The translations under genes and the position numbers were made by a program. From positions 1 to 43,571 of the forward strand of contig DATMRF010000125.1 in assembly GCA_035566435.1 (NCBI GenBank): DNA of 43,571 nucleotides, read 5' to 3'. Shown here piece after piece: positions 1 through 7,706 of the stretch (positions within the stretch are counted from its first letter, which is position 1; every line of letters begins with the position of its first letter). The notes below the pieces were generated by a model. It was not told the origin of the DNA. It saw only the letters and a program-made list of their open reading frames with translations, and did not search any database. The DNA is from DATMRF01 sp035566435 (GTDB lineage: Bacteria > Verrucomicrobiota > Verrucomicrobiia > Limisphaerales > UBA8199).

Positions 1-153
1 ACCTCTATGACCATAGATGGAGCCGCGGATGCCCCACTTTGCTCACTCACCTCGGAACCCTTAACCAAATGTTCCGCCACCACTTCGAACTCGAACTAAA
101 CCCGGAAATCTTCCTGACACAAAATTTTTGACAACGACCCATTCTACGTCGTT
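1..153. other. Left-edge non-coding DNA, nothing recognised
   Basis: No convincing reading frame and no RNA fold is recognised in this stretch. It runs directly into the dispersed element that begins near 154. Open frames that cross it lack any family resemblance and follow the repeat periods to the right, so I treat it as intergenic. Confidence 0.5.
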
Positions 154-207
154 CCGACCTGATCCAAAGCAATCCGAACATTAAAACAGTTTTTTCCTGT
201 AGTCGAG

Positions 208-263
208 TGGTCCTGTGGTCCGGTGGTCCGGTGGTCCAGTAGTCCGGTGGTCCTGTTGTCCAC
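208..263 (+). repeat. 8-bp tandem repeat, seven units
   Basis: Seven consecutive 8-bp units with consensus TGGTCCGG run without interruption, with one or two changes in some units. The period does not fit codons and no gene overlaps. It is a direct sequence observation. Confidence 0.85.
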
Positions 264-270
264 AGAACTT

Positions 271-370
271 GCAGTTAATTTCAGCCGATTTCATTTAATT
301 TCACTTGGTTGCAGCTAATTTCATCCAATTTCGCCAAATTTCAGTTAATGTTGCCAAATTACAGTTCGAG
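271..370 (+). repeat. 10-bp phased AATT repeat array
   Basis: About ten consecutive 10-bp units with consensus TCANNYAATT. The AATT or near-AATT tracts recur once per DNA helical turn, which is the classic arrangement for intrinsic curvature. The array lies about 240 bp upstream of tRNA-Leu. Curvature and any regulatory role are inference; the periodicity is seen directly. Confidence 0.85.
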
Positions 371-443
371 GGTTCGTTTCGCCGGTTCGCGCCAATTCCG
401 GAAATTCGCGGACTCGGCTCACGTTTCACGCGCCACTTCTCCT

Positions 444-493
444 ATCTGCATCCATCTGCACCCACCTGCGCCCATCTGCAGGTATCTGCAGCG
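444..493 (+). repeat. 10-bp tandem repeat, five units
   Basis: Five 10-bp units of the form ATCTGCANNN. Related 10-bp units occur on the opposite strand at 25157-25196 as part of the second copy of the dispersed element. Confidence 0.85.
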
Positions 494-609
494 TCTTTCC
501 CCGGCAGCATCGCAGGTCCGCCCAGACCGTTCCGCATCCTTCCACACCTTCTTGCCGCATTTCGGCATTTACAGTTCCAGCGGTCAAAGCGAATATCCTA
601 TCGCACCAT

Positions 610-691
610 GGGCGCGTGGCGGAATTGGCAGACGCGAAGGACTTAGGATCCTTTGGAGAAATCCTTGCAGGTTCGACCCCTGTCGCGCCCA
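610..691 (+). tRNA. tRNA-Leu (anticodon UAG)
   Basis: A full cloverleaf can be drawn. The acceptor stem pairs GGGCGCG (610-616) with CGCGCCC (684-690), followed by discriminator A at 691. The anticodon arm is AAGGA-CTTAGGA-TCCTT, giving anticodon TAG (decodes CUA and probably other CUN leucine codons). A long variable arm with a GGA/TCC stem marks a class II tRNA. The T arm is GCAGG-TTCGACC-CCTGT. The 3' CCA is not encoded and would be added by the CCA-adding enzyme. Confidence 0.97.
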
Positions 692-787
692 CTTTGGCTC
701 AGGACGCATCAGCAATCTTCAACTTTCGACCGTTCCCACAACGAGTTTGGTTCCGCCTACCCCGGCCTAAGGACGGACGCGCCCTGC

Positions 788-1222
788 CTACTTGATTCTC
801 TGGATTCGGTGTGTGCCGTTACCCTTGAAACTCGCGGGGTTGATGGGTTGGTTAGTGCCTGGTTGGGTGATTTGCAGTTGGATGGTGGCCTGCTGCTGGT
901 TGGGATCGATACTGATCGTGCCGGAGGCAACTGGAATCCTCTTTCCATCCAGCTCCAGTTTGATTTCGTCGCTCGTGTAGAGCGGACCGGAGCCGGCGAG
1001 ATCCACGTCATAACCCCATTGTAGTGACCGGGTGGAGGGGCCGCAGGAACCGAAAAACAACCCGCGCTTGTAATTGGCGATGTGAAGCGAGAAATGGGTA
1101 ACCCCGCTCGGTTGATGGACGTAGGAATGCCAGAAGTTGAGCTCGGTCCCCGCGCGCGCCGAGGCTGCGGAGCTCAAAAAGCAGGCGACCAGAGCCAATG
1201 AGAGCAGTTTGCGTATTGCCAT
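788..1222 (-). CDS. Secreted protein of unknown function
   Basis: A 144-residue protein with a clear Sec signal peptide: MAIRKLL followed by a hydrophobic stretch and an Ala-rich cleavage region (SSAASARA) near residue 22. The mature part is polar, has a GSCG segment and repeated short beta-prone stretches, and no family I recognise. The start at 1222 is chosen because it begins the signal peptide; a longer frame reaches 1360 but its N-terminus is basic and reads back towards lpxK. It is divergent from lpxK with about 150 bp between the starts. It probably acts in the periplasm; function unknown. Confidence 0.6.
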   Translation of the reverse strand: MAIRKLLSLALVACFLSSAASARAGTELNFWHSYVHQPSGVTHFSLHIANYKRGLFFGSCGPSTRSLQWGYDVDLAGSGPLYTSDEIKLELDGKRIPVASGTISIDPNQQQATIQLQITQPGTNQPINPASFKGNGTHRIQRIK

Positions 1223-1371
1223 AAACCACGTTTGAACAGCGAGTATCGTGCCAGAAAGGGAGCAGGCAGAAGGATGATGACAAAATGCACGGAGCGGGCA
1301 CCGCCACTGATTGCACCGCTTTTTCCGGCGGCGCTTGCTCTGACTCCTGCCGCTTGGCAAACTGCTGCGAC

Positions 1372-2544
1372 ATGCTTCAAAGCTTTCGGACCTGGACGGA
1401 AAACCTTGAGACGTTCGTGCTGGAGGTCATCCTCGAAGAGCGGCCCGGCACTCGCGCGACCCTCGTTCGCGGCATGCTGTACGGTTTGTCCAAGGGCTTC
1501 CAGGTCGTCGTCAAGGCCCGCCGGTTCCTTTACAACTGGCGCATTCTTCGCGACTCCACGCTGGGGGTGCAGGTCATCGCCATCGGCAACCTCACGGTCG
1601 GCGGTACCGGCAAGACGCCCGTCGTCGAAAAGTTCGCGCGCGTGCTGCGCGACCAGGGCCGCAACGTTGCCATCCTCTCCCGCGGGTACCGGTCCAAGCC
1701 CATCCCGGCCCACCAGTGGCTGTTGAAGAAGATCCTTTTGCGCGATGACACCACGCCGCCACGCGTGGTTTCCGATGGCAAATCGCTGCTGCTGGATTCG
1801 GAGATGGCCGGCGACGAGCCCTACATGCTGGCATCCAATCTCAAGGACGTCGTGGTGCTGGTGGACAAGGACCGGGTGAAGAGCGGGCGGTATGCCATCG
1901 AAAAATACGGCTGCGATACGCTGTTGCTGGACGATGGTTTCCAATACTGGAAATTGCGCGGGCGGCGCCAGGACATTGTGCTAATCGACCGGCAGCAGCC
2001 GTTTGGCAACGAGCGCTTGCTGCCCCGCGGCACGCTGCGCGAACCGCCTTCGCATCTCGCCCGCGCGAGCACGATTTTCATCACCAAGAGCGACGGCAAT
2101 ACCGCCGAGCTCCGCCGCCGCATTGCCCAGGTCAACCCCGCGGCGGGGATCATCGAGTGCATCCATCATCCGCTTTATCTCGAAGATGTGTTCACCGGCC
2201 AGCGCCTTGGCCTTGAATTTCTGAAAGGGCAGAAGGTGGCTTCGCTCAGCGGCATTGCCCAGCCCGAGAGCTTCGAGCAAAGCCTGGTGAAGCTCGGCGC
2301 CGAACTGGTGTATTCCAAGCGTTTCGCGGACCATCACCGGTTTACGCAGCAGGAGATCCTTAACGCCATCAACCGCAGCAAAAAGCGCCAGGCGGATGCC
2401 ATCATTACCACCCAAAAGGACGCCGTGCGCTTCCCCAAAATCGATCGCCGCGACCTGCCGATCTTCTTCATGCGCGTCGAGATCAAAATCCTCAGCGGCG
2501 CGGACGATTTCCAGGACTGCGTGCGCAAGATTTGCTTCCGGTAA
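1372..2544 (+). CDS. lpxK: Tetraacyldisaccharide 4'-kinase (lipid A synthesis)
   Basis: LpxK phosphorylates the 4' position of tetraacyldisaccharide 1-phosphate to give lipid IVA, at the inner face of the cytoplasmic membrane. The 390-residue product has the family's P-loop variant GNLTVGGTGKTP around residues 72-83, LSRGYR shortly after it, a DDGFQ motif, and TQKDAV near the C-terminus, all typical of LpxK. The ATG at 1372 is preferred over an earlier in-frame start at 1285, whose extra 29 residues are Cys-rich and unlike the family. The stop codon overlaps the next gene's start by one base (TAATG), so translation of the acyltransferase is probably coupled. Together with the next two genes it shows a Gram-negative LPS pathway. 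Confidence 0.95.
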   Translation: MLQSFRTWTENLETFVLEVILEERPGTRATLVRGMLYGLSKGFQVVVKARRFLYNWRILRDSTLGVQVIAIGNLTVGGTGKTPVVEKFARVLRDQGRNVAILSRGYRSKPIPAHQWLLKKILLRDDTTPPRVVSDGKSLLLDSEMAGDEPYMLASNLKDVVVLVDKDRVKSGRYAIEKYGCDTLLLDDGFQYWKLRGRRQDIVLIDRQQPFGNERLLPRGTLREPPSHLARASTIFITKSDGNTAELRRRIAQVNPAAGIIECIHHPLYLEDVFTGQRLGLEFLKGQKVASLSGIAQPESFEQSLVKLGAELVYSKRFADHHRFTQQEILNAINRSKKRQADAIITTQKDAVRFPKIDRRDLPIFFMRVEIKILSGADDFQDCVRKICFR

Positions 2545-3557
2545 TGGAATTGATGCTCTACCACGTGGCGCGGGCTCTGGTGGCTTCGCTCCAGGCACTG
2601 CCGCTCCGGTGGGTGGCGCGATTGGGGCGAGGCGGCGGCGCGCTGGCATATTGGCTGGACGCGCGCCATCGGCGCGTCACGCTCCGCAACCTGGCGCTGT
2701 GTTTTGCCGGGGAAAAAACCTCCGCTCAACTCCGGGCGCTCGCCCGGGAAAACTTCCGGCGCATCGGCGAGAACTTTGCCTGCGCGGCCAAAACTGCCTC
2801 GATGAGCCTCGAAGAGCTGCGCCCGCACGTTGAATTTGTCGCGCCGTCCCTGTTGCGTCCGGCGCCCGCCGGCCAGGCCCCGCAAGGCGTGGTGGCCGCC
2901 ATCGGCCATTTCGGCAATTTCGAGCTGTATGCGCGGTTTGGGCAATTCGCGCCGGGCTACAAATCCGCCACTACCTACCGCGGTTTGCGCCAGGATTCGC
3001 TCAACCGCTTGCTCCAATCCTTGCGCGAACGGTCCGGCTGCGTTTATTTCGAGCGCCGCTTCGAAGGAGCCGCGTTGAGAACCTTCATGAAACAGCCAGG
3101 TGTGATACTCGGCCTGTTGGCCGACCAGCACGCCGGCGACGCCGGCCTGCGGCTGCCGTTCTTGGGCCACGATTGCTCGACCTCAGCCGCTCCCGCCGTG
3201 TTTGCGTTGCGTTATCATTGCACCCTGCTCACCGGGGTTTGCTACCGGGTGGGCCTGGCGCGTTGGCGCATCGAGGCCGGCGCCGACATCCCCACGCACG
3301 AAAATGGCGAGCCACGCTCGAAGGAGGCCATCATGCTGGACGTCAATCGCGCCTTCGAGGCCGCGGTGCGCCGCGACCCCGCGAACTGGTTTTGGGTCCA
3401 TAACCGCTGGAAAGCGAGTCTCAAGTCTCAGGTCCAAAATCCAAAATCCAAAGTCCAAGATCCAGAGTCTCAAGTCTCGGATCTCAAGTCTCAAGAGGAG
3501 GTGCCAAAGCCCCAAGTTCACAGCGCGGAAGCCGCGAGGGTGGAGGATCGCGGATAA
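2544..3557 (+). CDS. lpxL: Lipid A late acyltransferase (LpxL/HtrB family)
   Basis: Members transfer a secondary acyl chain to Kdo2-lipid IVA at the inner membrane. The 337-residue product starts with a hydrophobic N-terminus, has LRNLALCF, the catalytic HxxxxE signature HFGNFE (His 122, Glu 127), and a later LADQH segment matching the family's DQ region. The ATG at 2544 overlaps the lpxK stop, pointing to an operon; an ATG 12 bp upstream is less likely. After the expected end near NRWKAS the protein continues for about 50 residues in a Ser/Lys/Gln-rich tail. That tail is encoded by eleven 7-bp tandem repeats (3416-3492) and is therefore a seven-residue peptide repeat. The tail is unlikely to be catalytic. 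Which acyl position is modified cannot be said. Confidence 0.9.
   Translation: MELMLYHVARALVASLQALPLRWVARLGRGGGALAYWLDARHRRVTLRNLALCFAGEKTSAQLRALARENFRRIGENFACAAKTASMSLEELRPHVEFVAPSLLRPAPAGQAPQGVVAAIGHFGNFELYARFGQFAPGYKSATTYRGLRQDSLNRLLQSLRERSGCVYFERRFEGAALRTFMKQPGVILGLLADQHAGDAGLRLPFLGHDCSTSAAPAVFALRYHCTLLTGVCYRVGLARWRIEAGADIPTHENGEPRSKEAIMLDVNRAFEAAVRRDPANWFWVHNRWKASLKSQVQNPKSKVQDPESQVSDLKSQEEVPKPQVHSAEAARVEDRG
3416..3492 (+). repeat. Heptameric repeat (11 units) inside the acyltransferase gene
   Basis: Eleven uninterrupted 7-bp units with consensus RRRTCYM, for example AAGTCTC and AAATCCA. Because 3 x 7 bp equals seven codons, the protein shows a 7-residue pattern (SLKSQVQ, NPKSKVQ, DPESQVS, DLKSQEE). 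The same unit type forms a non-coding array at 25040-25109. Confidence 0.92.
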
Positions 3558-3572
3558 CGGAGGGAAGCGTGC

Positions 3573-4724
3573 ATGCCGGGCCAGCTTCCATCCCCCGTTT
3601 TTCAGCCTCGCCGCCTGCTCGTTCGGGGAGTGAACTGGCTGGGGGATTCGGTGATGACCACCCCTGCCCTGCAACGTCTCCGGGAATTCTTTCCCGGGGC
3701 GCATATAGCACTCCTGGCACCGCAGAAACTCGCCGACCTCTGGCGTCATCATCCCAGTCTGAATGCGGTGCTCACCTTTGCCCCTGACGAAACTCCGTGG
3801 CCGGTGGCCCGACGCTTGCGGGCAGAGAATTTCGATACGGCCCTGGTCCTGCCTAACTCGCCGCGCTCGGCACTCGAGGTCTGGCTGGCGGGAATTCCGC
3901 GCCGCATCGGCCTGGCCCGGCCCTGGCGCAACTGGTTTCTCTCGCAAACGGTCCCGCCTCGGTCGGCCCAAGGGAGAATGCGGAAACGTCCGGTCCGGGA
4001 GATCCAGCGGTTGGTTCGTGCAGCCCCCGACCACGAGGTTCACGCATCACGCAACCCGCATCACTCCCGCCATCAGATCCACGAGTACCTTCACCTTGCG
4101 GCCGCCCTCGGCGCCAACCCCGAACCATTGGCGCCGTTGCTGATGACAGAGCCTCATGAGATTCAGGTTGCCCGGTCGAAGTTCGGCCTGAACAGCCAGC
4201 CGACCCAGGCCCAGCCGCTCTTGGCGCTCGGACCCGGCGCCGAATACGGCCCGGCGAAACGGTGGCCGGCGGAGCGGTTTGTGACTGCGGCCCGGGAAAT
4301 CCAGAAACGAACGCATTGCGCCTGGCTGCTGCTGGGCGGGGAATCGGATGTGCCGGTCGCGGAGGAAATCCATTCGGCTTTGCGCGCGCCGAATTTCGAA
4401 TCCTTCAACCTGGCGGGCAAGACCTCGTTGCGAGAGCTGATGTCGTTGCTGAAGCTTTGCCGAGTGTTGCTGAGCAACGACAGCGGGCCGATGCACGTTG
4501 CGGCAGCCCTGGGCATACCCGTAGTGGTCCCTTTCGGCAGCACGTCGCCCGAGCTGACGGCCCCCGGCCTTCCCGGCGACACCCACCAGCACCTGCTGCG
4601 AGTGGCGGTGCCTTGCGCTCCATGTTTCCGTCGCTCTTGCCCCATCGATTTCCGCTGCATGACCGGCATTTCGGTTGACCGCGTCGTGGCCGCGGTACTC
4701 GGGTTATTGGCGAGTAAACAGTAA
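3573..4724 (+). CDS. waaF: ADP-heptose:LPS heptosyltransferase (family GT9)
   Basis: The enzyme adds heptose from ADP-heptose to the inner core of LPS at the cytoplasmic membrane. The 383-residue product has the N-terminal RGVNWLGDSVMTTPAL motif of GT9 enzymes, a GPGAEYGPAKRWP segment in the nucleotide-binding half, and NDSGPMHVAAALGIP plus FGSTSPE, all typical of heptosyltransferase II. A good ribosome binding site (GGAGGG at about 3558) supports the ATG at 3573. It follows the acyltransferase by 15 bp, so lpxK, lpxL and this gene form one transcription unit. Odd point: residues about 156-165 are encoded by four 7-bp repeats (4039-4066) of the same kind seen in intergenic DNA. WaaF rather than WaaC or WaaQ is the best fit but not certain. 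Confidence 0.88.
   Translation: MPGQLPSPVFQPRRLLVRGVNWLGDSVMTTPALQRLREFFPGAHIALLAPQKLADLWRHHPSLNAVLTFAPDETPWPVARRLRAENFDTALVLPNSPRSALEVWLAGIPRRIGLARPWRNWFLSQTVPPRSAQGRMRKRPVREIQRLVRAAPDHEVHASRNPHHSRHQIHEYLHLAAALGANPEPLAPLLMTEPHEIQVARSKFGLNSQPTQAQPLLALGPGAEYGPAKRWPAERFVTAAREIQKRTHCAWLLLGGESDVPVAEEIHSALRAPNFESFNLAGKTSLRELMSLLKLCRVLLSNDSGPMHVAAALGIPVVVPFGSTSPELTAPGLPGDTHQHLLRVAVPCAPCFRRSCPIDFRCMTGISVDRVVAAVLGLLASKQ
4039..4066 (+). repeat. Heptameric repeat (4 units) inside the heptosyltransferase gene
   Basis: Four 7-bp units, TTCACGC, ATCACGC, AACCCGC, ATCACTC. ATCACGC is also the unit of the non-coding array at 7854-7881. It encodes a His/Arg-rich segment in the variable linker before a HEYLHLAAALG segment, so the insertion is probably tolerated in a loop. 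Confidence 0.75.
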
Positions 4725-4837
4725 CGGGTAATTACTGCTTCCTGCTCATAGCTCGCCATTTCCTCTTGACCGCGCCCGATAACAGTAGCAGTGTCAGTCC
4801 GCTGGGCTTCGGCCCAGACAAAATTGAGGTGAGCGGT

Positions 4838-5122
4838 ATGTCAAATCAGAAAACAGGAAAAAAGAGAGTGACCTTCTCCTATGCGGGGCCCGCGGCGCAG
4901 AGCGTCTTGCTGGCAGGTGATTTTACGGGCTGGCAACAGGCGCCACTGAGTTTGAAACGGGACAAAAACGGCGTTTGGAAGAAAATCGTATCCTTGGCTC
5001 CCGGCCAATACCAATATCGTCTGCTGGTGGACGGCGAATGGCGCAATGATCCCAAATGCGCGCACCGCCAGCCTAATCAGTTCGGCGGCGAGAATTGCGT
5101 CTGCATTGTGGACGGGGTGTAG
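4838..5122 (+). CDS. Stand-alone CBM48/AMPK-type glycogen-binding domain protein
   Basis: A 94-residue cytoplasmic protein made almost entirely of one early-set beta-sandwich of the isoamylase N-terminal/CBM48/AMPK-beta type. The signature is the run KRVTFSY..A..V.LAGDFTGWQ, then GVWKKIVSLAPGQYQYRLLVDGEWRNDP, with Trp and Lys positions that contact alpha-glucan in AMPK beta subunits. The ATG at 4838 has a good ribosome binding site (GAGGTGAG) and begins just before the domain; a longer TTG-initiated frame from 4766 looks unlikely. No catalytic domain is attached. Its last 46 bp overlap the 3' end of the convergent protease gene. A role in binding glycogen or signalling carbohydrate state is inferred from the family only. 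Confidence 0.82.
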   Translation: MSNQKTGKKRVTFSYAGPAAQSVLLAGDFTGWQQAPLSLKRDKNGVWKKIVSLAPGQYQYRLLVDGEWRNDPKCAHRQPNQFGGENCVCIVDGV

Positions 5123-6372
5123 CGGGTTTGTTCCAGCGCCTGCTCGCGCTCGAGCAGCGTCGGGTGCGAGTAATAGAAGCCGCTGTAGAGCGGATGCGGA
5201 GTAAGGTTGCTTAGATTCTTTTCGTTGAGTTTGCGTAGGGCGCCGATTAGTGGACGCGGCTCCTGCATCACCTGCGCGGCAAACGCATCCGCCTGGTACT
5301 CATAACGCCGCGACCACCAATGGACCAGCGGAGAGAACCAAAACGTCACCAACTCCGATAAGAGCCCGAAGAGCAGCAGCCCCGGGACAATGTTGCCGGC
5401 GTCGAAACCGAAACTCCTGTAAAACCAGGCCTGCTTCGCCAGCCATGCGAGCAGATAGAAGCCCACCAGCGAGCCCACCGCCGAGGCTGCGAGCATCTTG
5501 GGGATATGCTTTTTCTTGAAATGGCCGATTTCGTGCGCCAGCACGGCTTCGAGCTCTGGTTCGGCCAGTTGCTGAATCAAGGTGTCGAACAGCACGATTT
5601 TCCGAAAACGTCCAAAGCCGGTGAAAAAAGCGTTCGAGTGCCGCGAGCGTTTGCTGCCGTCCATTACCTGGATGCTGCGCGCGCGGAATCGGGTCCGCTC
5701 GGCGAGCTTGAGCAGCCGTTCGCGCAGGCTCCCTTCCGGCAGAGGACTGAATCTGTTGAACAGCGGCAGGATGACCACGGGTGCGAGCAACGCCAGCAGA
5801 AATTGAAAGGCAAGCAAGGCAGCCCAGGCCCACAACCACCACCACGGTCCCGTCCGCTCAACCAGCTTCAACACCAGAACGAGCAAGGGGTAACCTAGAA
5901 CTATCCCCAGCAGGAGCCCCTTCAGACGGTCCAACCACCAAAGCCGTTGCGTGGTGGTATTGAAGCCGAACCGCTGCTCGAGCCGGAATTGCAAATACCA
6001 ATCCATGGGCAGGCCAGGCAGCGAGAGGGCTACACCAGCAGCCAACAGGAACGCCGCCATCACCCACGCAGAGACCCCCAGGCCCTGTCTAAACCAACGG
6101 AACGCCCAGGGAAGGACACCGCTAAACAAAACGAGCACCAACACGACCGTGTCATAGGTGAGTTCGACCTGGTGCAAACGACCTTTGGCTAAAGTGTACT
6201 CGACGGTCTTGGCATAGGTCGGTTCGTCCATGACTCCCTGGAAGGCTGTGGGGACCGCATCCGCATGCGCCAGAACGTTGCGCCGGTTCAAGCGCTCCAA
6301 CCAAAGCTGAACACCCCATTTGCTTACGATCAGGCACAGGACGCTCAGGGTGACTAAGTTCCCGAAGGTCAT
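5077..6372 (-). CDS. Ste24-like M48 zinc metalloprotease, membrane-bound
   Basis: A 431-residue CAAX-protease-like (M48A) enzyme. It has several membrane helices in the first 200 residues, then the catalytic zinc motif HEIGH (His 280, Glu 281, His 284), a further helix pair, and YEYQADAFAA with the third zinc ligand Glu near residue 358. The segment SKRSRHSNAFFTGFG before HEIGH and HPLYSGFYYSHPTLLERE near the C-terminus are typical of Ste24 homologues. In bacteria these proteins are thought to act in membrane protein quality control; there is no prenylation here, so the substrate is unknown. Its 3' end overlaps the convergent CBM48 gene by 46 bp. Confidence 0.93.
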   Translation of the reverse strand: MTFGNLVTLSVLCLIVSKWGVQLWLERLNRRNVLAHADAVPTAFQGVMDEPTYAKTVEYTLAKGRLHQVELTYDTVVLVLVLFSGVLPWAFRWFRQGLGVSAWVMAAFLLAAGVALSLPGLPMDWYLQFRLEQRFGFNTTTQRLWWLDRLKGLLLGIVLGYPLLVLVLKLVERTGPWWWLWAWAALLAFQFLLALLAPVVILPLFNRFSPLPEGSLRERLLKLAERTRFRARSIQVMDGSKRSRHSNAFFTGFGRFRKIVLFDTLIQQLAEPELEAVLAHEIGHFKKKHIPKMLAASAVGSLVGFYLLAWLAKQAWFYRSFGFDAGNIVPGLLLFGLLSELVTFWFSPLVHWWSRRYEYQADAFAAQVMQEPRPLIGALRKLNEKNLSNLTPHPLYSGFYYSHPTLLEREQALEQTRYTPSTMQTQFSPPN

Positions 6373-6458
6373 TGCTGTAAAGTAACGCTAAACCCAGTCG
6401 GTGCGAACGGTGTCCCTAACAGCATCCTGAAATGCGCGCCATCCGCCGTAAACTCTCA

Positions 6459-7706
6459 TCAAAACTCGAATTTCACATCGCCCAGCCGGCGCGCAATCTC
6501 CCCCACGATCCGCCCCTCCTCTTCCTGGTCGCTCGCAACGAAAGTTACGCTGAATCGCAAATAGGCGCCAGCATCGTCCCAGGGCACTGTCGAGATGAGC
6601 TTTTCGGTGATGAGCCATTGCGAAACGTCCTCGGCCGTCCGAAAGTCGATGCGGGCGCCGTCCGCCTTCACGGCGGCTTTCGGCGCTTGAACATATAGGA
6701 AGAAGGAGCCCTTCGGTTTGTGGGCCTGGAACCCGGCCCGCGCCAGCGCCCCGACGAGCGCGGTCATCCGGCGGGAATACTTCGCCGCAATTTGCTCCGT
6801 GATTTCGGGATGGTCAAAGCCGTGAGCTGCTGCATGTTGAATCGCCAGGAACTGCCCGGAGTCCGTGTTGTCCTTGATGTCACCATAGGCCTTGACGAGC
6901 AAATCGTTGCCCGCGACAAATCCGCACCGCCAGCCCGTCATATTGAAGGTCTTGCTGGCCGAGTGCAGTTCGACGCCGACATCTTTGGCGCCGGGGGTCG
7001 CAAGGAAGCTCAGCGGCCGGCCTTCGAACACCAGCGCCGCATACGCCGCGTCATGGATGATCACCAGGTTGTTTTGCTTTGCGAAGGCGACCGCTTTCGC
7101 GAAAAACCCGGGCGTTGCGCTAGCCCCGGTAGGATTATTCGGGTAATTCAGCACCAGGACCTTGGCTTTCTTAAGTACTTCGGCCGGAACAGAATCGAGC
7201 TTGGGCAGGAACTGATTCTGTTCGGTCAATGGCAGGTTGTGGACCTGTCCGCCGTAATACTTGGCGTGCGTGCCGAAGACCGGGTAACCCGGCGTGGTCA
7301 TCAGGACATAATCGCCCGGATTGATGAGTGCCGCAGGCAGGATGGACAACGCAGCCTTGCTGCCGATGGAATGAAGCACATCGGTCTCAGCGTTGATGCC
7401 GCGGACCCCACAGACGCGCTCGAGGTAACGCGCCGCCGCTTGTTTCAGGACCGCGTCCCCATTGTCCGCATACCCGCGGTTTTCCGGTTTGAGCGCTTCT
7501 TCACAGAGTTTGCCGACAACCTCCGGAAAGGCCATCTCGTCGGGCTCGCCGACGCCCATATCGATGATCTCCGCCCCCGGATGGGCAGCCATTGCGGCGC
7601 GCTTGGCGCGCTTAATCTTCTCGAATTTATAAATCGCGCTCGACTTCCCGTACTGCCGCCCGCCAATCCGGTCCGCAAACAAGTCTTGAATATATGAATC
7701 AGACAT
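6459..7706 (-). CDS. dapL: LL-diaminopimelate aminotransferase
   Basis: DapL converts tetrahydrodipicolinate directly to LL-diaminopimelate using glutamate as amino donor, a short route to meso-DAP for peptidoglycan and lysine. The 415-residue protein is a fold type I PLP enzyme with MGVGEPDEMAFP, GYADNGD, the LNYPNNPTGA segment, and SASKTFNMTGWR with the PLP lysine at residue 252. The glycine-rich start and length match DapL rather than a generic aspartate aminotransferase. This route is usual in Verrucomicrobiota and Chlamydiae. The leader contains a hairpin and a T-rich run immediately before the ATG (7707-7748), with no Shine-Dalgarno site, which may regulate expression. Confidence 0.95.
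   Translation of the reverse strand: MSDSYIQDLFADRIGGRQYGKSSAIYKFEKIKRAKRAAMAAHPGAEIIDMGVGEPDEMAFPEVVGKLCEEALKPENRGYADNGDAVLKQAAARYLERVCGVRGINAETDVLHSIGSKAALSILPAALINPGDYVLMTTPGYPVFGTHAKYYGGQVHNLPLTEQNQFLPKLDSVPAEVLKKAKVLVLNYPNNPTGASATPGFFAKAVAFAKQNNLVIIHDAAYAALVFEGRPLSFLATPGAKDVGVELHSASKTFNMTGWRCGFVAGNDLLVKAYGDIKDNTDSGQFLAIQHAAAHGFDHPEITEQIAAKYSRRMTALVGALARAGFQAHKPKGSFFLYVQAPKAAVKADGARIDFRTAEDVSQWLITEKLISTVPWDDAGAYLRFSVTFVASDQEEEGRIVGEIARRLGDVKFEF

Larger units (their letters stand above)
154..500 (+). repeat. Dispersed intergenic element, copy 1
   Basis: This stretch shares its order of parts with the reverse complement of about 25150-25426. The first 28 bases from 154 (starting CCGACCTGATCC) are identical to the complement of 25399-25426. 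Further parts follow in the same order: a TTAATTTCA motif, a GTTTCACG motif near 422, and ATCTGCA-containing 10-bp repeats at 444-493. Copy 1 is longer because the internal short repeats are amplified. No transposase or terminal inverted repeats are visible, so this is a non-autonomous or simply repeated intergenic element. Its function is unknown. Confidence 0.75.

Noticed and set aside
309..770. Open frames across the left repeat region and the tRNA
   Set aside because: They overlap the tRNA-Leu gene and are dictated by repeat periods.
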